A DNA stretch of 64,000 nt from Ignelater luminosus (taxonomy: Eukaryota > Arthropoda > Insecta > Coleoptera > Elateridae): positions 66,405-130,404 of the forward strand of contig VTPC01091034.1 of assembly GCA_011009095.1 (NCBI GenBank), written 5' to 3'. The translations under genes and the position numbers were made by a program. A model generated the notes under the pieces. That model searched no databases. It worked only from the letters and a program-made list of their open reading frames with translations, and had not been told where the DNA came from. Positions 12,284 to 23,589 of the stretch are shown one piece after another. Within the stretch, counting starts at the first letter, position 1. Each line of letters opens with the position of its first letter.

Positions 12284-12580
12284 TAGCGATTCACTCATAC
12301 GACGTTTTTATATGATTTAATGGTGAATGAAATAAGTGTTGTCTGCCATTATAATCAGTTACAAAATATTTCGAGATGAAAAAAACGTCCGAACTCTACA
12401 AAATGTAGCATTGAACTGAATTTAAAACGTACAAGATGCGTCATCCAATATTTTCAGTTATACGGTGACCCATGAGCCTACATCGGAAAGTTAGACAGCT
12501 GCTACTTAAAACCCTTACCATTATTATTATGCAGAAGGGTCTTGTCCAAGGACAATTCAGACAGAAATAATGCAGGTATA

Positions 12581-13859
12581 CGAGGGTGGTCTGAAAAGTT
12601 TCCGACCTAACAAAGATACAAGACATTTTTTCTGAAATTTTTATTTTATTTTTCAACATAGTCTCCTTGTAACTCTACACACTTCTCCCAGCGATGCTCC
12701 CATCTCTGTAACCCGTCCAAATAGTACTCGGCATTTCTCTCTGCAAAATAATTGTTCACGAAGGTGATTGCCTCTTCTTTGCCCTCCGAGCGCAATTTTT
12801 AGATGAGGGAACAAAAAGAAGTCGCTTGGGGCTAGATCTGGTGAGTAAGGCGGATGGTCAAGCAGTTCAAACCGTAATTCGTGGATTTTCGCCATGGCAA
12901 CCGCTGAGGTGTGAGACGGTGCGTTGTCTTGGTGAAACAGGATTTTCTTTTTCTGCAAATGTGGCCGTTTTTTCGCAAGTTCTGCCTTCAGCTTGTCAAG
13001 TAATGATGCATAGTGTGCTCCTGTAATGGTTATTCCTTTTTGAAGATAATCGATTAAAATAACTCCATGACTATCCCAAAAAACAGTCGCCATCACTTTC
13101 CCAGCCGAAAAAGCAGTTTTTGCTTTTTTTGGAGCCGGTTCCCCCTTTGCAGTCCACTGTTTGGACTCTATTTTTGTTTCGGGCGTATAATGGTGTATCC
13201 AAGTTTCATCTACAGCAATTAATCGGCGCCAAAACTCGGATTTATTTCGCCTAAACTGCGCCAAAAGAGCGTTGGAAATATTCATTCGAACACGTTTTCG
13301 GTCTAACGTGAGCAAACGCGGCACCCAACGCGCGGACAGCTTTCTCATGCCTAAATGTTGATTTAATATGTGACAAACACGTTCTTTTGACATGTTCATA
13401 ACCTCTGCTATCTCTCTCACTTTAATTCGGCGGTCGTCTAGCACCATTTGGTGAACTTTGGCGATGTTTTCGTCGGTAGTTGCAGTTTTTGGACGTCCCG
13501 AACGTTCATCGTCTCCCAAGCTCTTACGGCCACGTTTAAATTCAGCAGCCCAAAATTTCACTGTGGTAAATGATGGTGCAGAGTCCCCATACACAGAATC
13601 CAACTCATCTTTTATTTGCGAAGGCGTATTGCCTTTCAAAAACAAATATTTAATGACAGCTCGATACTCGATTTTGTCCATTTTCACAAAAAAACTCACA
13701 TCAACTCACTCAAACGACTGTTACATAAAAACTGCGCGTCCAAAATGGCTGAAACTTTGGTGAGTAACTGTCAACAGATGAACAACGAAATTCAGTAGCT
13801 TTTATTTACGAGTGCTGCCATCTTCACGTTGAGGTCGGAAACTTTTCAGACCACCCTCG
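12581..13859 (-). mobile_element. Full-length mariner element (DD34D)
   Basis: A 1279-bp element with 28-bp terminal inverted repeats, perfect in this copy. The left end (12581-12608) starts CGAGGGTGGTCTGAAAAG; the right end (13832-13859) is its exact complement. A TA dinucleotide flanks both sides, the mariner target duplication. It sits inside the right arm of the long-inverted-repeat element, so it inserted later. Identical terminal repeats and a nearly open transposase suggest a recent insertion. Confidence 0.93.
12646..13681 (-). pseudogene. Mariner transposase, single frameshift near C-terminus
   Basis: Transcribed on the minus strand. The likely start is ATG at 13681 (MDKIEYRAVIKYLFLKG). 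An upstream in-frame GTG at 13699 is not needed. The N-terminal half has two helix-turn-helix regions. WVPRLLT takes the place of the WVPHxL linker, VDETWIHHY holds the first catalytic Asp, FHQDNAPSH the second, and YSPDLAPSDFFLFP the third, 34 residues on (DD34D). At about 12795-12801, an A-run (T-run on +), the frame slips. The expected C-terminus, ending GDYVEK, is found in another frame and stops at 12646. All catalytic residues precede the slip, which removes only the last 45 or so residues. Full family length is about 345 residues. Whether the product is active is unknown. Confidence 0.88.
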
Positions 13860-14036
13860 TATATGCATGAACGATGTTTCTATGTGTAAATAGGTCTTAT
13901 TATCTGTATACACCACTATACGTATGGTATAGGGGAGTAAGCGCTTTGCTCCGAAACTTCTCAGCCTTATATCTCAAAAAATATTGGTTCTACGCGTATT
14001 TTGTATAGAACCTTTTTTGTGTAGATTTAGCTCATG

Positions 14037-15673
14037 AACAAAACGTTGTTACTTGAGTCGTTTTTTCAAATATTTATTTTGATAGTTGAGAATTCAAATA
14101 TGATAATTGCACAAATTTAACAAACAAGTTCAATAAGATGGTGTTCATGTAAAACCAAAAAGTGTTTATGCTAGGAGGTTGCTTCCGAACGAACGGTAAG
14201 GGGGTTCTAATTATGGATAATCTACATTATCATTTTATTGAGACATCCAACAAATCCGTCGTAATTCAAATTGTATTTTCCAACAAACTTCGCTTTTGTC
14301 ATGGCCTGCTGCGAATAAGTGTTTTTTCGTAAGATTCGATATTCTATATTTGTAGAATATTCATAGAGCTCTCGGGTCTATTCCGATACTTTATATAAGC
14401 CTTTTTTATATTCCGCCTTCCGTGGGACACATGGTAGGTACTCTCTCTCTAAAGAGCTCTATTTGCACCGATACTGATGGACCGTTGCAAATCGAAGCTG
14501 ATTTTACTTTTATTAGTATGGACATGAAAATATTGCAGTTTTTCCAACTTTTACTGTTGAAAATTATAAACGTGTATAATGCAGAATTGAAAAGAATCCT
14601 AACTCCTGTGCGGAGATATGCAAAATGCATTTCTTTGCTTCAATTTTAAAGATAAAAGAAAGAAATACAATGACTATGACTCTTGTTAAAAGGTCCATAT
14701 ATTATGTTCTTGCGGTTTGAATTTCAATTCATTGTAATAGTTAATAAGAAACGCCCCCCCAAAAAAACTTGTATTTATTCATTCCAAGTTGTTTTAAATT
14801 TTTTAAACCATAAATGGCATAGACAGTTGCTGTATGCCCTTGACACAGTACTCTTTATTAAATATTGTTATTACTAAAACATTATTAAAACTTTTGCAAC
14901 ATTATTATCTATCTGTGTGGTTTTACGAGCGGTTGCGGGTTCGTTAGTGTCGTATATACTTGTATATTATTTAATTATTACCGATCGAGAAAAAAACCTC
15001 TGTATAAAGATTAATAATTTCGTCAAACTCAAAAATAGAAACTGGAATTGGTTTCTAAAAATGCAGCCAAGTAGTCAAAGTTAATAATAAATGTTTTGTA
15101 TGTGTAAACGCACGTTCGGTTTAGTTTTTTGATTACATCAATTAGCACTTGAAAATTGAATCATTTTATGGTAGTACTTATCATAACCCAGAATCCCATA
15201 ATATTATTCATGTCGCGGACGACGGATGTGTGGTGTAGTTAGTTTGTAACAAGATCAAATTAAACATTTTATTAACGGATCAATTATGTGCTGTATGAAG
15301 TAATGAAAATGTGCACATTCTTTCCAAGTTACATTTCATTTATACACATACACAAAACAAGTCGTAATATCTGCACAGTTAGTATATGTAAATTTCGTAC
15401 TTTTTTTGTTGTGGGATCCGTCTAATTTTGTCGTTTCTCCTGTCGTTTCTAAAAACATAACAGACGCACGCGCCAGCTCCTCATTGTGAACAAAATATAA
15501 GAAAATAAAAATATTCCTGATATGTCTAGTGGATTCTGTATGTTAAAGTGTGTGTATTTATCCTTGTGATGTACTAACAGCGTTTTCGTTTTTTTGTAAA
15601 GTTGTGAAGTTTGCGCGCGACTGTTCGCGTTTTTTGTTGCTTCCTCATTGGCGTTTTATACGATTACGTCATC
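14037..15673. other. Paxillin intron, nothing recognised
   Basis: AT-rich sequence. The short frames at 14406-14649 and 14683-14877 show no motif. The last 200 bases (15430-15670) are richer in CpG and include TACGTCATC, so they could be a promoter for the candidate exon at 15674. Confidence 0.4.
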
Positions 15674-15758
15674 ATGGATCGCACGATGTACGGGAAAGTT
15701 GAACATGGCACGTTACAACCATATCAGTGCACACTCAAAAAAGGCACATCGCCAGGAT
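15674..15758 (+). CDS. Candidate first coding exon of uncertain gene (28 codons)
   Basis: ATG GAT CGC ACG ATG TAC opens a 28-codon frame (MDRTMYGKVEHGT...) ending CCA GGA T before a good donor GTAAGTG, phase 1. A CRE-like TTACGTCATC directly precedes the ATG. The phase matches both the acceptor of the paxillin common exon (53437) and that of the UPF0489 gene (22427). Unlike the three accepted paxillin first exons it does not end in Leu, so it would not preserve LD1. It could also be a chance frame with a donor-like site. The peptide matches no protein I recognise. Confidence 0.22.
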
Positions 15759-17647
15759 GTAAGTGTTTAGAAAAATTAATAGGAGCACAATCAAATTAAC
15801 ATTTAAAAACTAAAAAAAAATAAACTCCTGTCATCAACAAAATAGGATGCACAATTATATAAAACAATTATTATTTAATTGTTGTAAATTTAAGACACAT
15901 TGTTTGTTATTGTCTGATTAGCGTTTGCACATGTTCCTCATGTTAAAGTTGCTATTTTTATAAATGGAATTTGAGTGCTTCTCTTACTGGTAGGAATATA
16001 ATTGGTGCTGCTGGTGTTTTAAATGCTAATAAATGATGTCACAAATTCGACCTTCTTTATACCTATTTTATTAGTCTAATTAAAACTTTGTATATGTATA
16101 ATATTTATTCGTGGTTTTCCTCGTTCGATTATTCTATTATTATAGCCAAATAAAATTCTAAATTTAAATCTAGCAAAGGATGTAATTTTTCAAATGTTAT
16201 TTTCGGTAGAAGATACTTCCTGCTTTTGTGAGTTCTTTTTAAACTTATACAATATTATACTGGGTGTATCTAAAATTGCATACACACGTCTTGATAATTC
16301 TAAAACTTATCATTTTTTTATTCTCTAGCGCACATGTTTTTAGTATTTGGGGTCATTGTCAAAAGTTCAGATACACATTTTTGATGGACAAGTATTTAGA
16401 GATAAACCTTCTATTGCGTCATGTCAACAAAAACTGTATTTTATTAAAAGAGTTGATTCACGTTGTTTATCGCTATTTTCTGTTTGGAACAGCAACAGCA
16501 TTTAGTGATGAGCTAACGTAACGTAACCAGTGCGTATCGGAATATAAAACAAAAAACTTTCGTAGTAGTAACCTTCTCTTTATAATATTGTGATAAAATT
16601 CGCTTAAGTAAAACTTGTGTTTTTTTTATTGATAACAGTGATAAATAAAGTTTTGTTGGTCTTGCTGCATTTCCCAAATAGGACTCGATGGGCGCAGCGT
16701 TGTGTTCCATTTACGCGATTCACGCTGCACACACAGCTGCCGCATGTAAGACAATAGTTGCTACAGAAAGCTTTCGCTTTTTACAGTTGATGCTGATTAA
16801 ATAGGGCTGCACTTTATTATAGTTCGATTCTTTTTTACTGCATTTTACTAATAATATTATGAATAAAGGTCAGCATCGACTTGGCTGTATGCTTAGAAAG
16901 AATGTCATCATGTTTAAATGAAATAAAGGAGCACGTGTTTGTGCTAAATTTAAATATACAGGAATTCCACCATTGTATTGGCTCACGAATTTAATGTAAG
17001 TAAAAATTGCATTCGCCGCATGTATAACTAAAGATACGAATAAAGAAGTGTTGCAGATGAATGTCTGCCAAAATATGTAAAAATAGGAAGATGTGTTTTA
17101 AGTGAGAAAGACACAATAGGGACAATGTTCATATTACGAGTTTTCATTTAAAAAAGTATCTTTCCGTAAAACCATTGTGAACCAAACCTACATTGACATA
17201 GCAGTGGCGGTTAGTGACCTAAATTCAAGATGGGCCGAAACTGTTTGATTGGTTTAAATTGTCAGTTTATACAGAAACTAACTTTGTCTTCAAGTAAATT
17301 ATTTCCTTTAGAAATCCCCTCAAAAAAATTTAAAGAGTGACATCTGTCCGTGGGTTTCAATTCGCTTGTTTGTAAGGTTATGTCTTAAAGAGGCTATTGC
17401 GTACTGATACTCTGTCTAGCTGAGAATATGCAAATATTTCATCGAGAGGCTTGTCATGTAAAAATCGAACAAATACGTTATTAACAAGCTATACTTTTGG
17501 GTTTTCTCAAAATCATGTTATGCTAGATTATGAAACTTGCATTTATATTGTTACATTTCTATTATTATTTAAAATAACAACCGACAAACGTTGACAATAG
17601 ATTCTTAAGACAAAAACAAAGTCATTAAACTCTACTTCTTATGGAGG
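15759..17647. other. Intron/intergenic, nothing recognised
   Basis: AT-rich with scattered short frames (16264-16521 plus, 16513-16710 minus) lacking motifs. No element boundaries identified. Confidence 0.5.
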
Positions 17648-19484
17648 ATGTTGTGTTTAACGTTCTACACGCGATTATTTGGAAACCATTTAAGTTATTG
17701 CGCTAAAAATTTGTATACTGGTATAATACTAGATTACAAAGTTTAAATTAGAACATCTTTTAGAACAACTTGTCAAACCAGAAACGACGTCGGCTTTCGT
17801 TTGTTAAATGGAACTGCAGCCCGTAAGATTCCCGACTCAGAAGTATAGGAGTACCATAGGTCTAAAATCGATAATAACGAAATTAGAATAAAGAATCTGA
17901 ATCTGTTCCGTTTAATGCCTTGCAGACGATGATTCGATTAAATTCTAGTTAGAGACGAAATGATACTTAAAGATATTACGCTAAAGCTTGGTGTTTCGGT
18001 ATAATTCGTCCTCTCGATTACAAAAGTAAAATTAGAACATTTTTTAGAACAATCTGTTAAATCGAACTACTTTTTTATAGCTTCAGTCGACAATCTGTGA
18101 GATTCCGACACAAAATTATTAGAGGTACCACTGGTCTAAAATCGATATTAACGGAATTAGAACAAAAAATCGGAATCTGTTCCGTTTAACGTTCTGCACG
18201 TGATTTTTTGGGGACGATTTAAATTATCGAGCTAATACTTTGTACTCTGATATAATTCGACATCTAATTACAAAGTGTGATTAGAACATTTCTTAGAACA
18301 GTTTGTTAAACCGGAAACGACGTCAACTCTTATTTGTTACACGGAACTACTATATTTTTATTGCTTTAGTCGACACCCTGTAAAATTCCTGACACAGAAG
18401 TATAGGGGCATCATAGGTCTAAAAACCGATAATAGCGGAGTTAGAACATAATATCGGAATCTGTCCTGTTAAACGTTCTACACGCGATTGTTTGAAGACC
18501 ATTTAAGTTATCGGGCTAGAACTTCGTATTCTGGTATAATTCTACTTCTAGATTGCAAAAATAAAATTAGAACATATTTAAAACGACGTCGACCTTCATT
18601 TGTTAAATGGAACTACTACTTCTTTATTGGTTTAATCGGCAACCCTAAGATTCCCGATCCAGAAGTATAGGAATACCATAATAATAACGGAATTAGAACA
18701 GAATATCAGAATCTATCCCGTTTAACGCTCTGCACGTGTTTATTCGTGGACCATTTAAGCTATCGAACTAAAACTTTGTACTCTGGTATAATTCGACATC
18801 AGTATTACAAAAGTAAAATTAGGAAATTTTTTAGAACAGTTTGTTTAACCAGAGACGACGTCAACTTTCATTTGTTAAATGGAACTACTACTTTTCTATT
18901 GCTTTAATCGACAGTCCGTAAGATTCCTAACACAAAAGTATAGAGGTACTACAGGTCTAAAATCGATAATAACGGAATTAGAACATACAATCTGAATCTG
19001 TCTCGTTTAACGCTCTACACTCGATTATTATTCGTGTTCGGCTAAATTCTAGTTAGAGGCGAAGTGACTCTCAAAGATATTAGGCTAAAGCTTGGTGTTT
19101 TGGTATATTTCGGCCTCTAGATTGCAAAAGTGAAATTAGAGGATTTTTTAGAACAACGTGTCAATCCAGAAACGATGTCGACTCTCATTTGTTAAAATGG
19201 ACTACTACTTTTTCTATTGATTTAGTCGACAGCCTGTAAGATTTCCGACACAAAAGTATAGGGGTACTATAGCTCTAAAATCAATAATAACGGAATTAGA
19301 ACAAAAAATCGAAATCTGTTCCGTTTAACGTTCTGCAGGTGATTATTCGAGGACCATTCAAGCGAGTACACTAGAACTTCGTATTTTGGTATAGCTGGAC
19401 TTCTAGATTGCAAAATTAAAATTAGATTATTTCTTAGAACAATTTGTCAATCCAGTAACGACGTCGACTTTCATTTGTTAAATA
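17648..19484 (+). repeat. Satellite-like tandem array, about 280-bp monomer, 7 copies
   Basis: The anchor CTGTTCCGTTTAACGTTCTGC recurs with substitutions at about 17648, 17903, 18177, 18461, 18713, 18998 and 19316, at spacings of 252-318 bp. Each monomer also carries GGAATTAGAACA, TTAGAACAATTTGTCAA and ACGACGTCGACTTTCATTTG. Copies starting at 17903 and 18998 share a variant block (TTCTAGTTAGAG...GCTAAAGCTTGGTGTT) absent from the others. They are 1095 bp apart, which suggests a four-monomer higher-order unit. The array ends abruptly at 19484, where transposase-like sequence begins. No coding potential. Confidence 0.85.
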
Positions 19485-19489
19485 CCATT

Positions 19490-19830
19490 TTGTGGACAGA
19501 CAAGGGCATTTCCACAACTTTCAAAGAAACACGCACTGCTGAGTACAAAGATGGTATTGTCAACAATATTATTGTTGGAACTTACTTTTACGAAGACATT
19601 AAACACCGAGAGGTACCTAGGTTCTCTAGAAAACGAATTGGATGATCTTTTAGAAGATTTGCCATTAGATCTCGGGTGTGAAATCATGTTTCAACAGGAC
19701 GGTGCACCTCCACATAATGGCCATCACTTGACAGCACTTCTTAATGAGCCATTTCTTGTGTAGATTGGTAATACGGAACGAGTGTTGCAGAATAATAGGC
19801 GTATTAACTTCAACGAATGTGTGCGAAGAT
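19490..19830 (+). pseudogene. IS630/mariner-superfamily transposase fragment
   Basis: Frames around 19500-19763 read KDGIVNNIIVGTYF, then NTERYLGSLENELDDLLEDL, then FQQDGAPPHNGHHLTALLNE. The last is the second catalytic aspartate region (FQQDGAPxH) of the IS630-Tc1-mariner group, and the preceding part fits the G-x-(I/V)-x-G-P-x-(Y/F)-F-E and ERYL blocks that come before it. Frame changes occur between the blocks. The third catalytic region is lost after a stop at 19761. It abuts the satellite array directly. Confidence 0.65.
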
Positions 19831-20000
19831 GGTTTCTCAGTTGAGAGATTCTGTTAAAAATTGACCTTTTCAGGGTTCACATATTGTTCAGAAAAAGACT
19901 TCTTGTTTCGACGCTGCTGCACGTACCTGCATTCATTTTTAATAGTAGTACAGTGCGAACATTGATATTTCTTGTCGTCGATCAGAGCTCAAAAGTTCTT

Positions 20001-20261
20001 TCACTTTGCCCCATTTTCCTCATTTTGGCTTGTTGACAAACGTCCTGCGCGTTGCTCGTTCTCTACGTCATCCCTTCTTTTCTTCAACTTCTTGTGCCAC
20101 TCGAAAACTCGTGTTGGCATGGCACCCCCCCCCCCGTCAGTCTCAACGCCGGATTCGTTCAATTTCACGCAAAACTTGATCGCATGCCGCTGTTCAATCG
20201 TGCTCTGCATCGTGATTGCTGACGACACAACAAAACAACTGCTTAAATGTGGAAAAGCCAC
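20001..20261 (-). pseudogene. Mariner transposase N-terminal fragment
   Basis: The minus-strand frame contains IEQRHAIKFCVKLNESG, then RVFEWHKKLKKRRDDVENE, then RAGRLSTSQNEENGAK. This is the N-terminal helix-turn-helix and linker pattern of SETMAR-type mariner transposases (EQR..IKFC.K...; V.EWH.RF..GREDVEDE.R.GRPSTS.T.EN). A run of C bases near 20125 appears as a Gly run in place of the expected sequence between the two helix-turn-helix motifs. There is no catalytic domain. Dead fragment. Confidence 0.65.
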
Positions 20262-22039
20262 AAGGGTCCTTCAACCAGCTCAGTTTTTGGTGGTAACTTT
20301 CAGTTCGGGAGGTGAGAAAAACAATTTAAATGATCACGTCGAGCAGTATCGACAAGCTTAATGGCCCTCCGGGAGTCGTCTGATTATGAGACACTCACTA
20401 ATTAACTTTGAATGGTTAATATAGATAGTAAGCGTACATTTTCAAATTTGGACGGCAAAAGGTGATATCTTACCATATAAATTGAAATTCTATACAGAAA
20501 TTGAAGTAAACCGAAAGGGGCGTACCAATATCTTACATGGAAATAAATTTAAGTAACAGTTAAAGCGATCCACAGTCTGCAAAGACAACTGAGCCAGGTC
20601 ATGTCTTATACTTGGATTCCCCCCACCAACCTCCCTGCTGGGGGAGACCACCCTGCACCCCGTTCTCATCGCTAGAAAGAAATCAGTCCCGATACTTTTT
20701 GAGTAGACCCTGCATTTTAGCAATTATAAATAGTCAAGTTTTTAGTTATTTAAAATGCTAATGTAAGATCATCGCATTTAAAATGTAGTAAACAATAGAG
20801 TACATGTGCAAGTAATTATGCAAATATAAATTCCCATATTTCACTAGAATTCGACCTTACACAGACGTCATAAAGACATCAATATAAGACTATTTTAGGA
20901 CGTCATTGTGACGAGATTATTTGGTGATATGATGTCATTCTGTCATTTCCAGAACTTTTCCCCTAAAATGATTTTTATCTAAATCTAAAGATAAACCCCT
21001 GTGTAAATCATCGGCATGTCACACTTATGGAACACTTTGTATGTTTCAAGAAATTTCAAAACGTAGACGTAGTTGCTTCTACGAACATCGATGCTATCCT
21101 TATTTCGTTAAAACTAATGCAAAACTGCAGCTCGGCACGAATAACTTTTATTTTTCTTCTTACCTATTGGAACTACAAAATTTCATCGAAATCGGCCACA
21201 AAACTTCCAGCCGGCTCTGTTCCTAGGTAAATTCTTTTGCAATATAAAACTTTACATTTTATGACTTTTGATGATGAGTATGTATACCATTTATATGCAC
21301 TGTTATACAGAAAGTTTCATTAATAAATATTATTTAGTTTTAAATTTAAACGAGTTTGAATTTCAACTATTGTTTAGGTGGTTGGTTACTGGTGTATTTA
21401 CTGTACAACAGAAGGGCCTCGAAAAGGAATAAAAGTTATAATTCTGTGTATTAAATCGTTCTTGATTGTTTTATAAAAATGATCTTGATATGAATTAAAA
21501 CTACCAATATCAATATTCATCATTATTACGTCACGTATTATACGTAGGGGGAGTTTTAATACAAACTTTGAAAATCAAATTATTTTGTCTTCCTGTCTGT
21601 CTACTTATAAATTTATATTTAAATTATTTTCAACTTAATAAGAAACGTAAACTATTTTTGAGAATTCTTTAAGAATGATAATTACTATTCATACTTTCAC
21701 TTTCTATTAAGATTTTATGCAATCTTCAGTATACTTTTTTATTACATTATCATTCTTATATTTGTTTTGTTTCTTTTTTCCACAATTCCTACCAATTACC
21801 ACCTTCTCATTACTCATTCTAAATAAAAAAGTTATTCACACAAAAACGAAAGTTATTTTTAAAATAAAACACGTTGGCGCCAGAAAAAATATCAATTTCT
21901 AAAGCCCCTGTATACAATTTTATCATGGAAAGCACGTTTCAAGAAATTTTTTGAACAATAGATGACTATTTTCCGCTGTGGTTATAATTTTGTCAATATT
22001 TGTTATCGGATTTCCGTTGAAAATTTCATATGTGGATAT
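20262..22039. other. Paxillin intron, nothing recognised
   Basis: AT-rich with a GC-richer patch at 20620-20690 (contains CCCCCCACCAACCTCC) that may be an old repeat. No gene or boundary supported. Confidence 0.45.
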
Positions 22040-22214
22040 GACGTCACTTTAATAAATGACCTCACGATGGATAGAATGCAAGTGTAAGAGAGAATTTACC
22101 ACAATCAGTAGACGACCGTGCAGTTTGCAGACGAGTTTGTTCTTTATTAGTGTAGCTAAGATTTAAACGCGTGTTCATTTTCATTAATTTATTTAGTTAA
22201 TTATTGCATACACA
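22040..22214 (+). promoter_or_regulatory. Probable promoter and 5' UTR of the UPF0489 gene
   Basis: A perfect palindromic CRE/ATF site TGACGTCA lies at 22040-22047. About 60 bases on, ATCAGTAGACGACC contains the arthropod initiator core TCAGT, with AGTTTG near +28 as a weak DPE match. No TATA box is at the expected distance. The start at 22215 follows about 110 bases later. Assignment is by motif and position only. Confidence 0.4.
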
Positions 22215-23589
22215 ATGAGTAGTGGTAAGCAAAATTTTAAAATCTTATAACTGCGGTTGTTTCTTATTTATTTAAATTTTCGCTCGTGCCGGTAGTATAA
22301 TACACCTGTACTTAATAACATGGATTATCGACTTCACAATTTTATTTTTGAAAAATTAATACTATTGTACAACCATATTTTGTGTTATAGTGAAGTGAAA
22401 AAAGTGACATTTTTTATCATCAACAGGTGAAAGTGGAAAACTGAAAAATACCATCGCTGGACTTCGGTGCCATCCAAAAATTCCCGTTTATGTAGTGGAG
22501 TACCATCACGAAGTTCTTCCCTTTATATATCGTAATATTGGTTCAAAACATCTTTCTTTAGAGGGAATGACTTTTGTTCATCTGGATTCCCACCCGGATA
22601 TGCTAATTCCAAAAGATATGCCCGCAGAAACTGTTTACGATAAACACAAGCTTTTTGCAAGTATAAGTATTGAAAATTGGTTAATGCCTGGTGTGTATGC
22701 TGGACATTATAAAAATTTAATATGGGTGAAACCACCTTGGGCGTCACAAATTGACGATGGAGAACAAACGTTTTTGATTGGCAAACATAAATTGAAGGAG
22801 ACAATAAGGTTAGAGTGTAAAGAGAATTATTTTGTGTCCGAATGTTTATTTGCACCGGCGGAAGATTTAGAAAATGTGAGAGAAGCAAATTTAACTGTGT
22901 TAACTTTAGGAAAGAAAATAAATGAAAATTCAGATGATTTTACAGCTATTCGTAAACAGCTTTTAAATAAATTTTCCTTGCCTTATATTTTGGATATTGA
23001 TTTAGATTTTTTCAGTACAAGCAATCCTTTTAAAAGTCTTTATTCTTTAGCATCACTTTATGATAGACTGAAAGATGTATATTATTTTCCATCTTTACAA
23101 ACAAAAGACACCGAGAAGATTGTAGAGATAACAAAGAAAAGAGAAGAACAAATCGATGAATTAGAGAGGTTATTTAAGTATCTAGAAGAACATAGGGAAA
23201 TGCCACCTTATCAAGGAAAAGAACCGACAGAGCTATACAGAAAGGTCGACGCTCTGAAGGATATTGTATTACAGTATTATCATGATGGTGATATAGACTG
23301 GGAGTTAGTGCACGATGCTGGATCTACCTGTGATTGCACAGATTTGCCTCACCATGTTTCCTCTGAGAAAGAACTGGATATAATGTTTGAAAGCTTTAAA
23401 AACTTTTTAGGCGTTTTACCTTGTCCACCTACTATTATTACCATTTCTAGATCAACCGAGGATGATTATACACCTTGCGAAAATGTAGAAGCTATTCAAG
23501 AGAAGGTGATTAATATTCTAAGTGAATTTTTTTCTTGTGATGAACCTGTTTTAAATTATTTGGATGACAGTAGTGAAGGTGATATATAA
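22215..23589 (+). CDS. UPF0489 family protein, C5orf22 homologue (390 aa, two exons)
   Basis: Exon 1 (22215-22224) is ATGAGTAGTG before GTAAGC. Exon 2 (22427-23589) follows a CAACAG acceptor. Joined, the protein starts [15 protein letters not shown] and continues into [20 protein letters not shown]. Family hallmarks are all present: [13 protein letters not shown] (D57, H59, D61), [14 protein letters not shown], a DIDLDFF box (D193, D195, D197), [11 protein letters not shown], and [15 protein letters not shown] near residues 339-353. The DxHxD and DxDxD boxes resemble the metal-binding motifs of arginase-like ureohydrolases; that link is an inference, as the family's biochemical activity is not established. 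Length is close to but shorter than the human protein, which has an extra acidic middle insert. No signal peptide or membrane segment. An AATAAA at 23672 fits the polyA signal. It is intact and nested in the paxillin intron on the same strand. Confidence 0.93.
22225..22426 (+). other. Intron 1 of the UPF0489 gene
   Basis: 202 bp, donor GTAAGC, acceptor TCAACAG, phase 1. Joining G to GT gives Gly4 and keeps the frame open into the conserved PVYVVE region, which lacks an ATG of its own in exon 2 before the conserved part. Confidence 0.85.

Larger units (their letters stand above)
11212..14036 (+). mobile_element. DNA element with about 422-bp terminal inverted repeats, interrupted by a mariner
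   Basis: The sequence from CATGAGCTAAATCTACAC at 11212 to 11633 reappears inverted at 12335-14036, ending GTGTAGATTTAGCTCATG, once the mariner at 12581-13859 is removed. Both arms are then about 421-422 bp with scattered substitutions. Between them lies roughly 700 bp with one ORF (11618-12283). Long terminal inverted repeats around a short unique core indicate a DNA transposon or foldback-like element. No transposase was recognised and no target-site duplication could be read (left flank cgtgttaa, right flank aacaaaac). The superfamily is therefore unassigned, and the copy is probably non-autonomous. Confidence 0.8.
12335..14036 (-). repeat. Right long terminal inverted repeat, split by mariner
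   Basis: The inverted copy of 11212-11633 is interrupted at 12580/13860 by the mariner. The inner part 12335-12580 and outer part 13862-14036 together match the left arm end to end. The inverted ATGGCAGACAACACTT is present here too, but its inward frame stops after about ten codons. Confidence 0.85.

Noticed and set aside
12826..13763. Plus-strand frames inside the mariner
   Set aside because: Shadows of the minus-strand transposase.
17648..19484. CRISPR-like array
   Set aside because: Units are about 280 bp, diverged, with no short conserved repeat and unique-spacer pattern; it is a satellite in an animal genome.
20120..20140. Poly-C run as a regulatory element
   Set aside because: It sits within a mariner fragment where the other strand reads as an inserted Gly run; best explained as slippage in dead sequence.
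22523..22888. 121-codon open frame on the minus strand
   Set aside because: It is the antisense of the conserved UPF0489 exon 2 and has no motif of its own.
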